This document shows, in pieces, positions 37,481-48,683 of a DNA stretch of 64,000 nucleotides. The notes beneath the pieces were generated by a model. It saw nothing but the letters and a program-made list of their open reading frames with translations, was not told the DNA's origin and ran no database searches. Every line of letters starts with the position of its first letter. The first letter of the stretch is position 1. The stretch spans positions 160,588,635 to 160,652,634 of the forward strand of contig VDFB02047230.1 of the NCBI GenBank assembly GCA_007258455.2, given 5' to 3'. This DNA is from Sequoia sempervirens (taxonomy: Eukaryota; Streptophyta; Pinopsida; Cupressales; Cupressaceae). Both the position numbers and the translations under genes were made by a program.

Positions 37481-38160
37481 AGGACACTAAAATCATTAAT
37501 GACTCTTTCCTAGGTGATGAAAATTTATTTTCCATTACTGTGCACACACCTTGGTATGCTGATATAGCCAATTATTTAGTTACAGGGAGAGTTCCTCCTC
37601 ATTTATCTCAAGAGAGAAGGGTGATGATTGAGAAAACTTTTCCTTTCTCATGGATTGCAGGATCTTTATTCTACATTGGACCAGATCATGTAATGAGGAG
37701 ATGTGTAAGTGAGGATGAAACATATGATATATTGCATGCATGTCACAATGAACCCTGTGGAGGGAATTTTTCAGCTAAGAGGACAACAATGAAAATTCTT
37801 AATATAGGATATTATTGGCCCACACTTCATACGGATGCAGGCAAGTATACTAGGAAGTGTGATAGATTTCAGAGGATGGATCAGCCAACTAAATTTTATG
37901 AGATGCCTCTATACCCCTAGGTAGTCATCACTCCATTTGATAAATGGGGACTTGATTTTTTAGGTTCCATTGATCCTCCATCAAATGGAAAATCCTACAT
38001 CTTGGTTTGTATTGACTATGTGACCAAGTGTGTTGAGGTTAAAGCTATGAAACATGTCAAAGATAATCAAGTTGTAGAATTCCTCTATGAGGAAATCTTC
38101 ACATGTTATGGGGTTCCAGGAGAGATAGTGAAAGATCAAGGGGCTCAGTTTACATCAACC
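37481..38160 (+). pseudogene. Athila-like integrase, N-terminal part
   Basis: It inserts the DNA copy into the genome. The zinc-binding domain is seen at 37730-37870 (HACHN, then H-related residues and CDRF), followed by WGLDF, the first catalytic Asp in LVCIDYVTK (about 38010) and the second in IVKDQGAQF (about 38140). The stop at 37918 is in frame. Coding breaks at 38160 exactly where the 21.5 kb unit begins; the region holding the catalytic Glu is at 59637 onward. Confidence 0.85.
38156..38160. repeat. Target-site duplication CAACC, left copy
   Basis: CAACC ends the left part of the integrase and is repeated at 59632-59636. Taking one copy, the integrase frame continues without a base gained or lost. 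Confidence 0.85.
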
Positions 38161-38193
38161 TATTGATGGTGTTTTTATGCACTTCTCAACACA

Positions 38194-38215
38194 GGCAGTG
38201 CATATGTGCACTACC
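38194..38215. repeat. Near-palindrome at the edge of giant LTR copy 1
   Basis: Arms GGCAGTGCA and TGCACTACC around TATG, one mismatch; perfect in copy 2 at 51923-51944. Similarity between the two LTR copies begins just to its left. Confidence 0.8.
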
Positions 38216-39055
38216 TCTCTTGAAAGACAATCTCCCACAATCGAATTGTAGAACACTATCCCAAGGTCTCTCAAATGTCAGGTCATGATAGTGCTTAGAT
38301 ACCTCAGTAGTTTGATGTGATTTGCTAGAATCACAAGGTGGTCTTACAGAAAATACAAAGTGTGGATACAAAGCATGGAAGTTGGATCTGAAAATGGAGT
38401 TCTTGGGATAAAAGCTATTATGAGTTGGCCGTAGGTTCAAACAACAATCTTGAACTCCATTTAGTGGTTGGATTTGGCTTTACAATATGCAACAAACCTT
38501 AGCAAAGGTCAGTTACTAAAAAAAAGGAAAAGGGCGAAGGAGAGGAAAAGTTCCTAAGTCTGAAGCTTGCTATGAATAGTGATAATGGAGTTCCTGCAAT
38601 GGACAATTCCTTAAAACAATATCCCACTTAACCAGGGATTTCACAGTATCATGGAAATTGTGCTATCTTCTAAGGGATGCATATATTTCATCCTTCATCC
38701 ACCACATACATGCATGAATCAAAGATAAATGTTTGGGGCAGCTTTAAATCAAGTCCAGGCTAACTTTGCACAGCTATCTACCTTCAGCAAACAACAAAAA
38801 GTGTGGACTAAGGGATCATCAACAAAGCAGGAATTTTCACAATCACCCAACAACATTCCTAAGATTTATCCAAAGAAAGTAAACAGCTAACTAAACAGCA
38901 GTAAGATCTAAGTTAAAAATCTAATATTGGAGAATGAATCATGTCACATGGGAGAAACCAAGAAAATACACCAAGTCAATGATATTTCTTATAAATTTCA
39001 GCAGCATGTCTTTACAACAACTCAACTCTGTCTTTTGCAAATGAGAGGAGTGCCC

Positions 39056-39063
39056 TATTTATA
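39056..39063 (-). promoter_or_regulatory. TATA box in giant LTR copy 1
   Basis: The minus strand reads AAAACTATAAATAGGGCAC, a strong plant TATA context. It lies downstream of the minus-strand ORFs and about 0.9 kb before the LTR edge, as an LTR promoter would. Confidence 0.6.
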
Positions 39064-39259
39064 GTTTTCCAAAAGTTAAATGAATGGCCAAGATTCATTA
39101 CAATTGTGTGGCCAAGATTCATTACAAAATAGGGTTTCACCTACCCCTAAATAGATTACAATTTAAAATTACACTTCTGTCTCTTCCCTATTTTGTCCTC
39201 TTGTGGATGAAACTATAGCTCTTTTGTCCAGTAGCTAATTGTTGTTTCCTTTGTTGTAG

Positions 39260-40300
39260 CTACTCTTCAGAGAGGTCTTCTTCTTTGGCTGGGCTGTCCT
39301 CTTGCTCCTCAGAAGCTGCGTGTTCTATGTACTTGAGGATGACGGCCTGGAGCTTGTCGATTTCAAGGATTTCACATCGTAATGCCTGGTAGCTCCACTC
39401 CTTAGCGTTCTCTTCCAACCTTTTCCAATCTTCGTCATACTTCGAGCCTTGGTCCCTAGATAGCTCTGATCGGTCGAAGGCGTGGGAAGCAAAACTTAGG
39501 AACTCCATTGTGATTTCTCCGGCTGTCCCGTCCTTCATCTTCTCCTGGAAGTATGGCTTAATCTTTTCTGTATCCATTTGCACGGTGGGCATATCATAGC
39601 CCGTCATTATCTTGAGATATTTGGCACATTTCACCCGGATTTCTTTGATCCACTCAATATTTGAATCCACTCTACTCAGGATTTTCTCCAACCTCTCCTT
39701 CCGGTTGTCGAGGTCTCTGTGCCACACATCCACTAGCCAATGATCCTCCTTTTTTAGCTCTAGCTTCTCCTCCCACGTGTTCTCAGGCATCTGAAGGATG
39801 GCTTCAATTCTTGAGAGGGTGGAGTCGTATGTTGCAGGGAAATTGGTGCAGAGTCTCCTTGTGCTCTCCAGGGATTGGATCAGGTCCAAGAACTTGTTGG
39901 CTGTCCGCATAGCCCTGCTGATTCCCATGTTTTCGAAGTATGTGACTTGTCGGAACCAATCCTCGGTGGTTTTCTCCAAGTTCTTCCTTCTCTCCATCTT
40001 TTCGATCTGTTCTTTGGAGAGCAACTGCGGTGCGACTGTGGAGGTGGTGGACAGGTCGTCCACTGAGGACCATTGCTGTATGTAGTCTGTTAGGGCAGCA
40101 ACCTACACTTTAAGCTCATCCTTGGAGACCTTGTCCTGCTTTATCAGGTGCACCATCGTGGCCACCAACTCCTCTAGGTGCTGAACCTTTTGCTCTCTAG
40201 TTGCCGTCCCCAAGTCAATGGTGGAGATATTATAACTCACCCCTGTTTGGCAAACTGTAGGTGTTGCAATTTGTATCGCTCAAGAACCAGAAGCGTCCAT
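39260..40300 (-). pseudogene. LTR ORF b, copy 1: helical protein, unrecognised
   Basis: It begins at an ATG (MDAS, 40300) about 13 bases after the stop of ORF a and runs about 345 codons to a TAG at 39260. Two stops lie near the start; 39260-40063 is fully open (267 codons). The sequence is charged and mostly helical (KMERRKNLEKTTEDWF, then RRLCTNFPATYDSTL, an Asp/Glu-rich tail). It resembles a coiled-coil structural or gag-like protein, but I recognise no family. The partner is at 52982-54006. Its presence in both LTRs means it duplicates with each transposition. Confidence 0.55.
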
Positions 40301-40312
40301 TGTTATCTTGGA

Positions 40313-43300
40313 TCAGACCTTGGGCTTCTTCTCCTTCTTTGTCGTGATCTGGGAACGAGCCAAGATGGCCTCCAACCTCGCCCTTGGGTCTTTCAGCACT
40401 GAGGTTGTCTTCTCAAGTTGACTCTCCAACCAATCGTCCACAACAGACTTATCCTTGGGTGCATCATAGCTGCCCTCACCCTTCTCCGTAAAAGGCAAGA
40501 CTTCTGCCTCTTTCTCCTTTTGGGGTTCTTCTTTCTCTGGGGCAGCATCCTCCTCCTCTTCGTCGGAGTCACGAATGAATACATGGCATTTGATGGGAAG
40601 CTTGGTGGATGGTTGTCGGGTGGGACTTCCTTCTTTTGCTGCTTCTTCTTCCCTCTTCTCTTTAGTAGCCTCGGCCTCGAGGCTTTTGATAGTAAGGGTC
40701 TCAACCTAAGATAAATCCTTTTATGGCTGCTCCTCTGGTGGCTGCCCCTCTTCACCATGGGGTGACTCTTCTGTTTCCTCCCCAACATTCTTTAGCTGCT
40801 TCACCATCTCCTCCTCAAGGTCCTCATCGAAAGTTTGGATGATTTCCTTGGCACCCGAGCCGCCCTCCTCATCTCCGCTCTCGGAAGATCCTGTCTCTTC
40901 TTCCTCATAGACCACCTTGTCGATGGTTCGGTGCTGTACTCGGGGTGCTCTTGATACTCATCGGCATCCTCCTTAATAGACTTCGAGGCTTTCTGCTCTC
41001 ACTCCTCCAACTCTTTTGAGATAAGCATTGTGGCTTCCATAGTCGGCGGCCCTGTCGGCGGTTGTGAAGGTTGGGCAGTTGCAAGGACCTGGGCAAGGGC
41101 TACTTGGAGAGATGGATTCATTAGGATCTGGGAGAGCTCAGGGGGGAGATTTTGCATATGTCTCGTAAGGGCCTCAGGCATAGTGGCGAGGGGAACAGGT
41201 GATGTTATTGTTGCCAGAGGGAGTGATGTAATTGGAGACATGGTAGCAGAGGAAGGAGGAGTGGTCATGCCAGAAGAGGAATCAATGACGACCACCGACC
41301 CGGCCGGGGGCGAAGAGGCAAGATGGACAGAAATGTCCACTACCAGCGGAGAAGCGGCGACTGTAGTTAGGGAGGTGGGTGATGCAATAGGAGGAGCAGG
41401 AAGAGCCAAAGGAGGTCGGGGTTCTTCTGCACTCACCGCTCGCTTAAGCCTTTTGGGAGATGAGCCTCCCATTTCTTTTTCTTTGCTTGTTCCTTGGGAT
41501 CTGGAGACTGTGCCGTCTTTGTTCCTTTCCTCTTTTGGGACTTAGTGATGGGAGGAGACTTGGAGGTCCCGCCAGTTGATGTGGTGGTGGCAACATCTTT
41601 CGTGGCACTTGGCTCGCTCTTGAGCCCTTCATATGTTAGGACTACTCCTTATCACTTTAGGTGTGCCACCTGCCCATCGATCCATTCCTTAGTACGAGTT
41701 ATGATTGGCTGAGTGATGGTATCTAGGTCATCAACCTCTTGTTCATCCCAGTCGATCGACGGTATTGGTAGGTTAGCAACTGCAGGGTACCTCGGGTGCA
41801 TAATGGTGGACTCGTCTTCCTCGACTTGGTCCGGTACCGGGAACGGTTGCACTCTTCTCAGGAATAGCACAATCATGCACATGTAGTGCCTTGCGCGCAC
41901 CTCTTTGTCGTCTTTGTAGTCGGCCCAGAAATCTTCAATGTGGTATTGGTGGGCATACGGCGGCCCCAGTGCCTTCCTTACATGGCCATGTGGATCCATT
42001 CGTGGGCGGGCAGTGTACCAGTCAAAATTATAATCCTTGAACTCCTTCTCAGAGTTGCTGGCACATTGGGAAGTCTGTAGTCGATATAGGCCCTGACCAA
42101 GGGTCATGGGGTAGGAGATCCCCGCTATGTGTTTATTGCTGAAGATTGCCTGGATATGTTGGAGCTATCGAGAAAGCTCCAGGAGGATGATCCTATCATT
42201 TGGGTACCATGACAATCTATTTAGTCGTTACGTAAAACCCTGCGCCTGGATGTAGGTAAACTTGGGAAACTGGATGAACAGAAAGACATATTCCTTTAGG
42301 AGCGCCCTGGCGCTGTGGGAGACCCTCTTCTCGAAGTCTCCAGTGATCAGCCTGATGATATGGCCAATGAAGGCGTCATTGACCCGGCAATACTCCTTGA
42401 AGTTGCGCTATTGGAGCTGTGGATATTTGTCAAATGGTTTCAGCCCTCGCTTATGGCCCTGATCGGGTGCCACAAATAACCCGCTGTATTGTCTTTAACC
42501 TGCTAGGGAGTACACTAGGTAGGAGGTCATGTAGAACTTAGAACTCTTCTTCATGTTGACGAACTACTCATGGAAGCAGTTTCTAATGATGCTTCCCCAG
42601 TCGAATGAGACCTTGGTTGTAACATCCTCATTCCCCCGTAGGATCTATTCAATATAATATGCCATCCACTCCTGGAAGTAGGTGGCCGTTGGAAGACCCA
42701 TGACCCTGCTCAACATGGTCACCAAGTCGTGGTAGTCCTTGTGGAAGTTGCTACAGAAGAGTTCCTGGGGAACCTTTGCAGCGCTGCCCTGTTTTTCCTT
42801 AAGCCAATAGAGGTTGATTGACTTTTTGCACCCTGATGGATTAGCATCCCACGTTGCTTGGAATTGTTCTAATGTAGGAACCTCCATCTGCTGGAACGTG
42901 GGAATGTGGAATGTTTTGGTAATCCCTTCTAGCGACATGTCTGCAAGAATGTTTCCCTCCTTATCCACAATCGTTCTGGTGTCCGTTTGATAGGCTTCTC
43001 GGCAAGCCATCACTAGCTCGGGTGCCACCAGAGAGGGAGGGAAGCCGGTGGCCTTGGCTATTCCACTTTGTCGTATTAATCTGGCGTTCTTCATTGTTGG
43101 GTTGACCTTGACTCTTTGAGTGAATTCATCTATGTCAACCTGATCGATATTTGTATCTGAAATCTCCTTCCAGTCTGTTGAGACCTTTGAGTGGAGCAGC
43201 TCGCCTTGGAACTGATACTTCATTTGGTCCTTGTCTTCCTTTCCCCGAGAGGTCCTTCCTGACTTTTTGCCCTTGTCCTTTTTGGCGGTGGCCCCTGAAG

Positions 43301-43319
43301 TTCTTGTAACCGTTTCCAT
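40313..43319 (-). pseudogene. LTR ORF a, copy 1: about 1,000-residue protein, plant-transposon-ORF-like
   Basis: It starts at the first ATG (43319, METVTRTSG) after a candidate 3' splice site. Residues 1-560 are globular. Within this part, ILADMSLEGITKTFHIP resembles the conserved segment of the ORFs of unknown function carried by many plant retroelements, and PRMDPHGHVRKALGPP and HYMCMIVLFLRRVQPF are well kept in both copies. The middle is Pro/Ser/Thr-rich and the C-terminal third acidic then basic. Frames 2, 0 and 1 are used in turn, so there are at least two frameshifts, plus TAG/TAA codons where copy 2 has Gln. The stop after KKEKKPKV is shared by both copies and may be genuine. Confidence 0.6.
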
Positions 43320-43324
43320 ATATT

Positions 43325-44940
43325 CTGCAAGCAAGGGAAAATTCAGCACAACAAAATATACAAAGCGTTCATGTTAGTCCATATTTTGAAAATAACATCT
43401 AAATAATCAATCAAGTATATCATAAATCTTATCTCTAGATGTTATCAATCTTTGCTTCAGGGCATTTGGACAATCTGGGCCCAGAGGGCTAGACTTCCCT
43501 GGTAGGTATGCTATTTGGAAGGGAAAACGCAGCTGAAAGCTCCTGGAGACCCTTCTTGGCCAAATTTCAATGTTTTAGAAGGCCCATGATGGAGAAGAGC
43601 ACAATTTGGGAGGTGGGTCGAAGTCGTATTATGATTTTAGGATTGTTTGGATGGATCTAGGAGGACCGGGAGGTTTCAAGCTGGGAAGCTGTTGATAGAC
43701 GGCCGTTGGCGATGGCAGACAGCGAGTGGAAATTCGGCGGCGGAAGTCTGAGGCCTGGGGCCCAGAGGACAAAAAGCCAGCCGACGTGTGCATCGTTTAG
43801 GTTTGGCGGCATTCAGCCAGGCGAGGCCCGGTGGCCGGGGCGCCGGTGGACATAAGTTTATCTTTCAAGTTCAGCGAAAATTGGTATACTGGAGCCCGGA
43901 AGTCGGAGCGTCGGAGGGCCTTGGCCGTTAGCAACAGCGGGCGAGTGACAGACTTCTGAAGAAGGAAGTCCAGCAACCGGCACCTGAAGAGCAGAAGGCA
44001 CAACGGGAAGCTCCATTTGGAATGGCGGGCGAGGACTAGAAGTCCGGGACACGGGGCCCGGTGCGCCGGCAGCCGCAGGGAGTTTTGGCGAGAGCACATG
44101 GTAGAGGGGAGTTCGGGGCCCGGCACCTGGGCGGACGGAGCGAGGATTCCAACATCAGGAGTACGACGACCTTCCACGAACGGAAGTCTGGGAGTCAGAC
44201 TTCGGGGACGTGGTAGCCGCGGATGGGAAACAACCAGCGAGCGGCGGTGAAAAGGTCAGAGTCCGCGGGTCAGGCGGCATCAGAGTGTTCGCTGAAAGAC
44301 CCCGCCATGGGGAATGACGACAAAGGAGGCACGAAGGCCTGACATCCGGGGCTTGAAGGCGTTATTGAAGTGACAATTTCGTATATCCAACAGTGAGCGC
44401 CAGGGCGGAGCCCGGGGTGCGGGAAGCCTGGGGACGAATTCCATTGAAGATGACAAAAATAGGGCAAAAATCTGGGGACGGAACCCCGGGGTCCAGAGTC
44501 CGATGCGACAAAAGGACACCTACTCAATTTTCAAGTTTGGACGGCGATGGACATTCTGGGGCCTGAAAGCCGGGAGGCAGGAGGAGGTTCGCAGTTCAAG
44601 CGTGGCAAAGTTTAAACGGAAGCCCGGGCAGGGAAACCCGACGGACCAGGCCCGGCGGGGAGGATTGCCATCTCGGGAGAGTTTGAACTTTGAACTTTGA
44701 CGACGAAGGTAGGGCTCGGACCCGGGTTGAGGAATTGCCCTGCGTGAAGAACAGCTGTGCCGCGAAAAAGTCCCGAGTCGGTGGCGAGGGAAATTCTGAT
44801 AGGTTTGGCAGATTTTCAAGACATGGGTAATGAGCGCAACTTGGTTTTCTACCTATTTATGCCTCCCTAAGAATTTGTTCATTTATTTAAATATTTGAAA
44901 ATCATGAAAAAGACGTACGAGAGGGCAACCGATTGCCTAC
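43325..44940 (-). other. Candidate 5'-untranslated intron, copy 1
   Basis: On the minus strand the donor is CGAG/GTAGGCA (44941/44940) and the acceptor is a pyrimidine-rich TTTTCCCTTGCTTGCAG (ending 43325), five bases before the ATG of ORF a. Both sites are conserved in copy 2 (58660 and 57044), giving introns of 1,616 and 1,617 bases. The upstream exon has no ATG. This is inference from sequence only. Confidence 0.4.
43440..44830. repeat. GC-rich, GGCCCGG-motif region of giant LTR copy 1
   Basis: Variants of GGGGCCCGGA, AAGTCCGGG and CGGGGTCCGAAG recur every 20-50 bases on the plus strand, falling inside the candidate intron. Many open frames on both strands are a result of the GC content and are not called. 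The same pattern resumes at 45170-45750 and in copy 2 at 57140-58540 and 58870-59450. Confidence 0.6.
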
Positions 44941-45100
44941 CTCGAATACGCAGAGCGGGGAGATGTGAGATCTACCGGGGGTCGATGGAGTGAAGTTGAC
45001 AGCGAAGATAGCGACGTAGTCGAATGCGATGGGCTCTGGATGTTATCTTCTCAATTGGCTCCAATCCTGCAGAATGAAAATGACTTCGACGGTTTGGGAA

Positions 45101-45107
45101 TTTTATA
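45101..45107 (-). promoter_or_regulatory. TATA box upstream of LTR ORF a, copy 1
   Basis: The minus strand reads GGGGTATAAAATTCCC. It lies about 160 bases upstream of the candidate splice donor, so it could start the transcript of ORFs a and b. Conserved in copy 2 at 58821-58827. Confidence 0.55.
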
Positions 45108-45926
45108 CCCCAACCACCATTAATACCCACAATAAATGATCGTACGACTGCGGGAAAGTTGGTGAGTTTTGAATTTAGGTCAGCGGTGGCAGCAGTGACT
45201 CTGGGGCTCGGCGGTCGGGAAGACGTGAGGTGACGGCTGCCGTAAGATATTCACGTTGCGTGGGCGACGGCGGTGGCGAGAGGTTCGGGGCTCGGAGGGC
45301 GGGAAGCCGGTAGGAATCCGCCGTCGAGGATGGCGGAACCGTCACGGAGTTCCGGGAATGGAACTCCAGATGGTCGGGCCCGGAAAGTCCCACGGCAGGC
45401 GGTTAAAAACAAACCATGGCGAAGAAAACTCAGGCGGGGCCTGAGGAGCGGGAGGCTGCCAGAGGCTCGCCGTCGCAGACGACGAGCTCGGGACGGAAGT
45501 TCAGAAGCGAACTTCCGGGGCCCGGGGCCCGAAGGGGCAGGCACCGCCCCGAAAACTTGCTACAAATTCCAGACAGAGGGTGTCAGGGCAGACCCCGAGG
45601 GGTGGGCAGATGTCTGGCGAACGCCGCGAAGGACGGCGATTTCAAAGGGGAAGCCCGAACAGAGAACCCCAGACGCCTGGGCCCGGAGGGGCCCAGGGCC
45701 GTTTAGGGCCAAAATGCCAAAGGGATTCCACGAGGCCCTGGAAGGAAGCAGAAAACCAAAAGCGAAGGCATGATCGATTTATGATCAAATTTTGGAGCAA
45801 CATCGACCATGCGGAACATCAAAAAAGAGGGGCATGCAAAACGAGGTAGCCCCAAAAGACCCAACGAGGCAAAAGAAAAGAGGGTCCCTATTCCGAACCG
45901 GGCATGTGTGCTAAGGGCACAACAAA

Positions 45927-45944
45927 TGGCGACTCCGCTGGAGA
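45927..45944 (+). other. Plus-strand primer-binding site (tRNA-Arg type)
   Basis: TGGCGACTCCGCTGGAGA begins two bases after the CA end of giant LTR copy 1. It closely matches the primer site used by Ogre/Tat-type plant elements, usually assigned to tRNA-Arg (from memory). It implies plus-strand polarity, opposite to the pol genes that follow. Confidence 0.7.
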
Positions 45945-46840
45945 ACGCTCTGGAGCGTTCTAGGGATAAATATTCATTTAGGACCTAGAATCTCTGGTTT
46001 CGCAGACCAGGAGTGGCTTCCAAAGATGAATCTGGGAGAACGGGATCCTTAATTGGGTCAGCTTATAGGACATCTCAGAAGTGTGTGTAGTGAATTCATT
46101 CCTTTCCTAGGGATGGTGACCAGGGCTACTAAGCCAACCGAGTGAGCTACATAAATCGTCTAACACCAAAGTAACCTGGACATTGCCCCGCTGCCAGTCA
46201 TGCGTCTATAGCCCCGACGGGGTTGTCGCTACAATCTCATGGGTATTGCTCTACTACCGGCCGGGCGTCCATAGCCCTGGTAGAGTTACTCGAATACCCA
46301 TACGGTCATTTATTTCCTTTTTTAGAATTCCTTTTTTCTCTTTTGCCTTGATATTCTGCTTCTCTTTTACCATTTTATTCAACCGAGTAAGCATTGAAGC
46401 CTACAATGGGTTTGAGACTGCAGTGGTCACTGCAGTAGACTTAAGATTTTTCACTCACTAGGGTGTCATAACAACCATAGTACGGTCCTTCAGAAATTAT
46501 TATTATGTAATTTGTGCAAGATCCGAGATGTGGGTAAGAAGATCCAACTAAGGGTCAAGTTCTGAGCAGAGTTCAAACGAGGAAATCATTCGCGGACAGC
46601 TCACAAAGATGGATAGTCTAGAGTGAATGTTTAGCCAAAGAACACAAAGAATGGATAGCAAAGTGAACTGCTTGTCAAGCAAGCACGGCCACCGCAAAGG
46701 AGCAGGAAACATCTTTCGAAACAAAACTGTCGGGAGGGAGCAAACAAAAAGCGACGCAAGCAAAACGCAGACAAGCAAGAAAGCAACTACTCTAACCTAT
46801 GCACAAATATTTACAACGAAGAGCTCGAAGGATCTCAAGC
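45945..46840 (+). other. Leader after the primer site, with a stem-loop
   Basis: There is no supported gene. An inverted pair ATGGGTATT (46239-46247) and AATACCCAT (46293-46301), with inner arms CTCTAC and GTAGAG, forms a strong stem-loop. The rest to 46840 is unique and A-rich; it is also the region downstream of the integrase stop on the minus strand. Confidence 0.55.
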
Positions 46841-47898
46841 CTAGAAGTAATGCTTCAAGTGCTGCCCGTTGACTGGCAATGAGACATTCTCACCGGTTAA
46901 GGTCTTTAGGCGGAAGGCATTATCTCCCAAAATCTCAGCTATCTGAAAGGGGCCAAGCCAAAACTTGTCGAATTTGTTGTGTCCCCTTTTCTTCTCATGG
47001 GCCTTGTCCCAATATAGGACCAGATCTGCAATTCTAAAGGCCTTGATTTTGGCTTGGCGGTCGAACCATCTCTTCACTACGCCCTGATGTTTGGTGAAAT
47101 TTTCTATTGCACGGTTTCAGACCTCCTCTAAATGTAAGAGCTCAGCTAGCCGAGCTTCCCTACGATCTCCTCCCTCATAAAAATGATTGATGAATTGAAG
47201 AGTAGGGATCTTCAGGTGGATGGGGAATATAGGTTCCAGGCCATAGACAAGGTGGAATGGGGAATCCCCAAGGGCAGCATTGTGGCGAGTGCGATCAGCC
47301 CAAAGGGAAAAACGGAGTTGGGTATGCCAGTCCTTGGGATTCTTATCTAGCAACTTTTTGATCATAGTAATCAGATTTTTATTTGTGGATTCGGCAAGGC
47401 CATTACCTTGAGGGTAGTAGTTGGATGAGAATTTAAGGGCTATTCCATAGTCAAATGCCCAACTAGCAAATTTTAATGAAGCAAATGCAGGTCCATTATC
47501 ACATACCAAAGCATACGGACAACCAAAGTGATTTAAAATGAAACTTTCTAGGAAATTAGTAACTACTTCAGTTGTGCATTACTTACATACTATTATTTCC
47601 GTCCATCTAGTACAATAATCAGTAGTGGTAAGAATGTACCTGTGTCCCGCAGATGATGGAGGGCTTATCAGACCGATAAAGTCGAGACCCCATTGCGCAA
47701 AAGGCCTAACCTCCAGCACAGGCTGCAGTGGAACAACATTCCTCTCCCTGGTGGCAGTGGTCTGGCACGTGTGACATGAACGAACGTGGCAATGGGCATC
47801 CTTGAAGATAGTTGGCCAATAATACCCTGCTCTCAATATTTGGTGCACCATGGAGGAACCAGAACTGTGGCCTGTGCCAAATTTATTATGAAACTCTT
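46841..47898 (-). pseudogene. Tat-like integrase
   Basis: Coding runs on the minus strand from the inverted-repeat transposon edge (47898) to the stop at 46841. It shows the zinc-binding region (HNKFGTGHSSG, CHTCQ), WGLDFIGLI, the first catalytic Asp in TTTDYCTRW, the second in VCDNGPAF (47505), the Glu region in GNGLAESTNKN (about 47405), and a C-terminal WLGPFQIAEIL block ending NGQHLKHYF. There is no chromodomain. Stops and shifts near 47578 and 47110 disable it. Wording and the companion RNase H suggest the Tat lineage of Ty3/gypsy. Confidence 0.8.
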
Positions 47899-48679
47899 GG
47901 GTATGTGTAGGATCATGGTGCGCCTAAAAAGTGGCAATATTTGTAGGGTATGTGGCTGACGACTTTTTTTTCACCCAAAATTAATGAAACGAAAAAGGTT
48001 TTTAGAGGAGATTCTCAACTTTCCAAAAATATAAATTATGATTTAATTTGAATTTAATAAATAATTATTATTCATTTTTTATTATAATTACGACTAAAGT
48101 CCTGATCGATAGGCTGATTGAAAACATCTATAACTTTCAAACGGTATCACATTTTTTGAATCCAAAACATGCACACATTCTATGCTTCACATACTATAGG
48201 ATTAAAAAAGAAAATTAAATTTCATGAAGTTTTGACCAAGTTAAGGTGGTCAGACATACAGTTTTTATATTTTCTAAAAGTTGTAATAAAAAATTCATAA
48301 TTAATTATTTACTTGGAAAAAAATTACCAAAAAATATGCATCACATCCGGACATGAGTCCTACTTATATATAAAATCTTACAAAAAATATTACCATTTTA
48401 TTATGGTTAGGGTGGTCCAGACACCTACTTATTTTTTTCCAAATTTAAGTACTACTGCATTGAAATTTCAAATTTTCACTAAATAGATTTTATTTATTTT
48501 TAAATAAACCTAGTATTTTAGAAACTACATTCAATTTTCTACAAATTCTATTCTTACATATTTTTGAAATAATATAGATAACTTATTCAAATATTTACGT
48601 CAAGTTGCCTAACACTAATTTTTCTAAATTTTTTGCTACTTAAGGGCCTATTTTTTGCATGATGATTCTGCACATACCC
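47899..48679. mobile_element. 781 bp inverted-repeat DNA transposon (MITE)
   Basis: The left end is GGGTATGTGTAGGATCATG; the right end, reversed, is GGGTATGTGCAGAATCATCATG, giving inverted ends of about 20 bases. The flanking TCTT (47895-47898 and 48680-48683) is duplicated; depending on where the end is set it could be 5 bases, CTCTT. The AT-rich interior codes for nothing. Removing it with one TCTT restores the frame between the linker and integrase zinc finger. I cannot assign a superfamily from these ends. Confidence 0.75.
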
Positions 48680-48683
48680 TCTT

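Larger units (their letters stand above)
38161..45924. repeat. Giant LTR, copy 1 (7.76 kb)
   Basis: The left edge abuts the CAACC duplication (TATTGATGG; the expected TG is three bases in). The right edge is CACAACA, before the primer site. The left 1.1 kb is AT-rich, the middle 4 kb carries two minus-strand ORFs, and the right 2.5 kb is strongly GC-rich with many GGCCCGG-type motifs. Two 60-base spot checks against copy 2 gave 4 and 2 differences, all transitions. At 7.8 kb it is longer than the plant LTRs I know of. Confidence 0.85.

Noticed and set aside
41030..41545. Plus-strand ORFs at 40418-40714, 41030-41545, 54071-54616 and 54736-55380
   Set aside because: They are mirror frames of the Pro/Ser/acidic part of the minus-strand LTR ORF a, whose low complexity keeps the other strand open.
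43797..45849. Many overlapping ORFs on both strands in the GC-rich LTR block and its copy at 57516-59634
   Set aside because: High GC makes stops rare. The frames are not conserved between copies beyond the DNA similarity, and the composition is Arg/Pro/Gly low-complexity.
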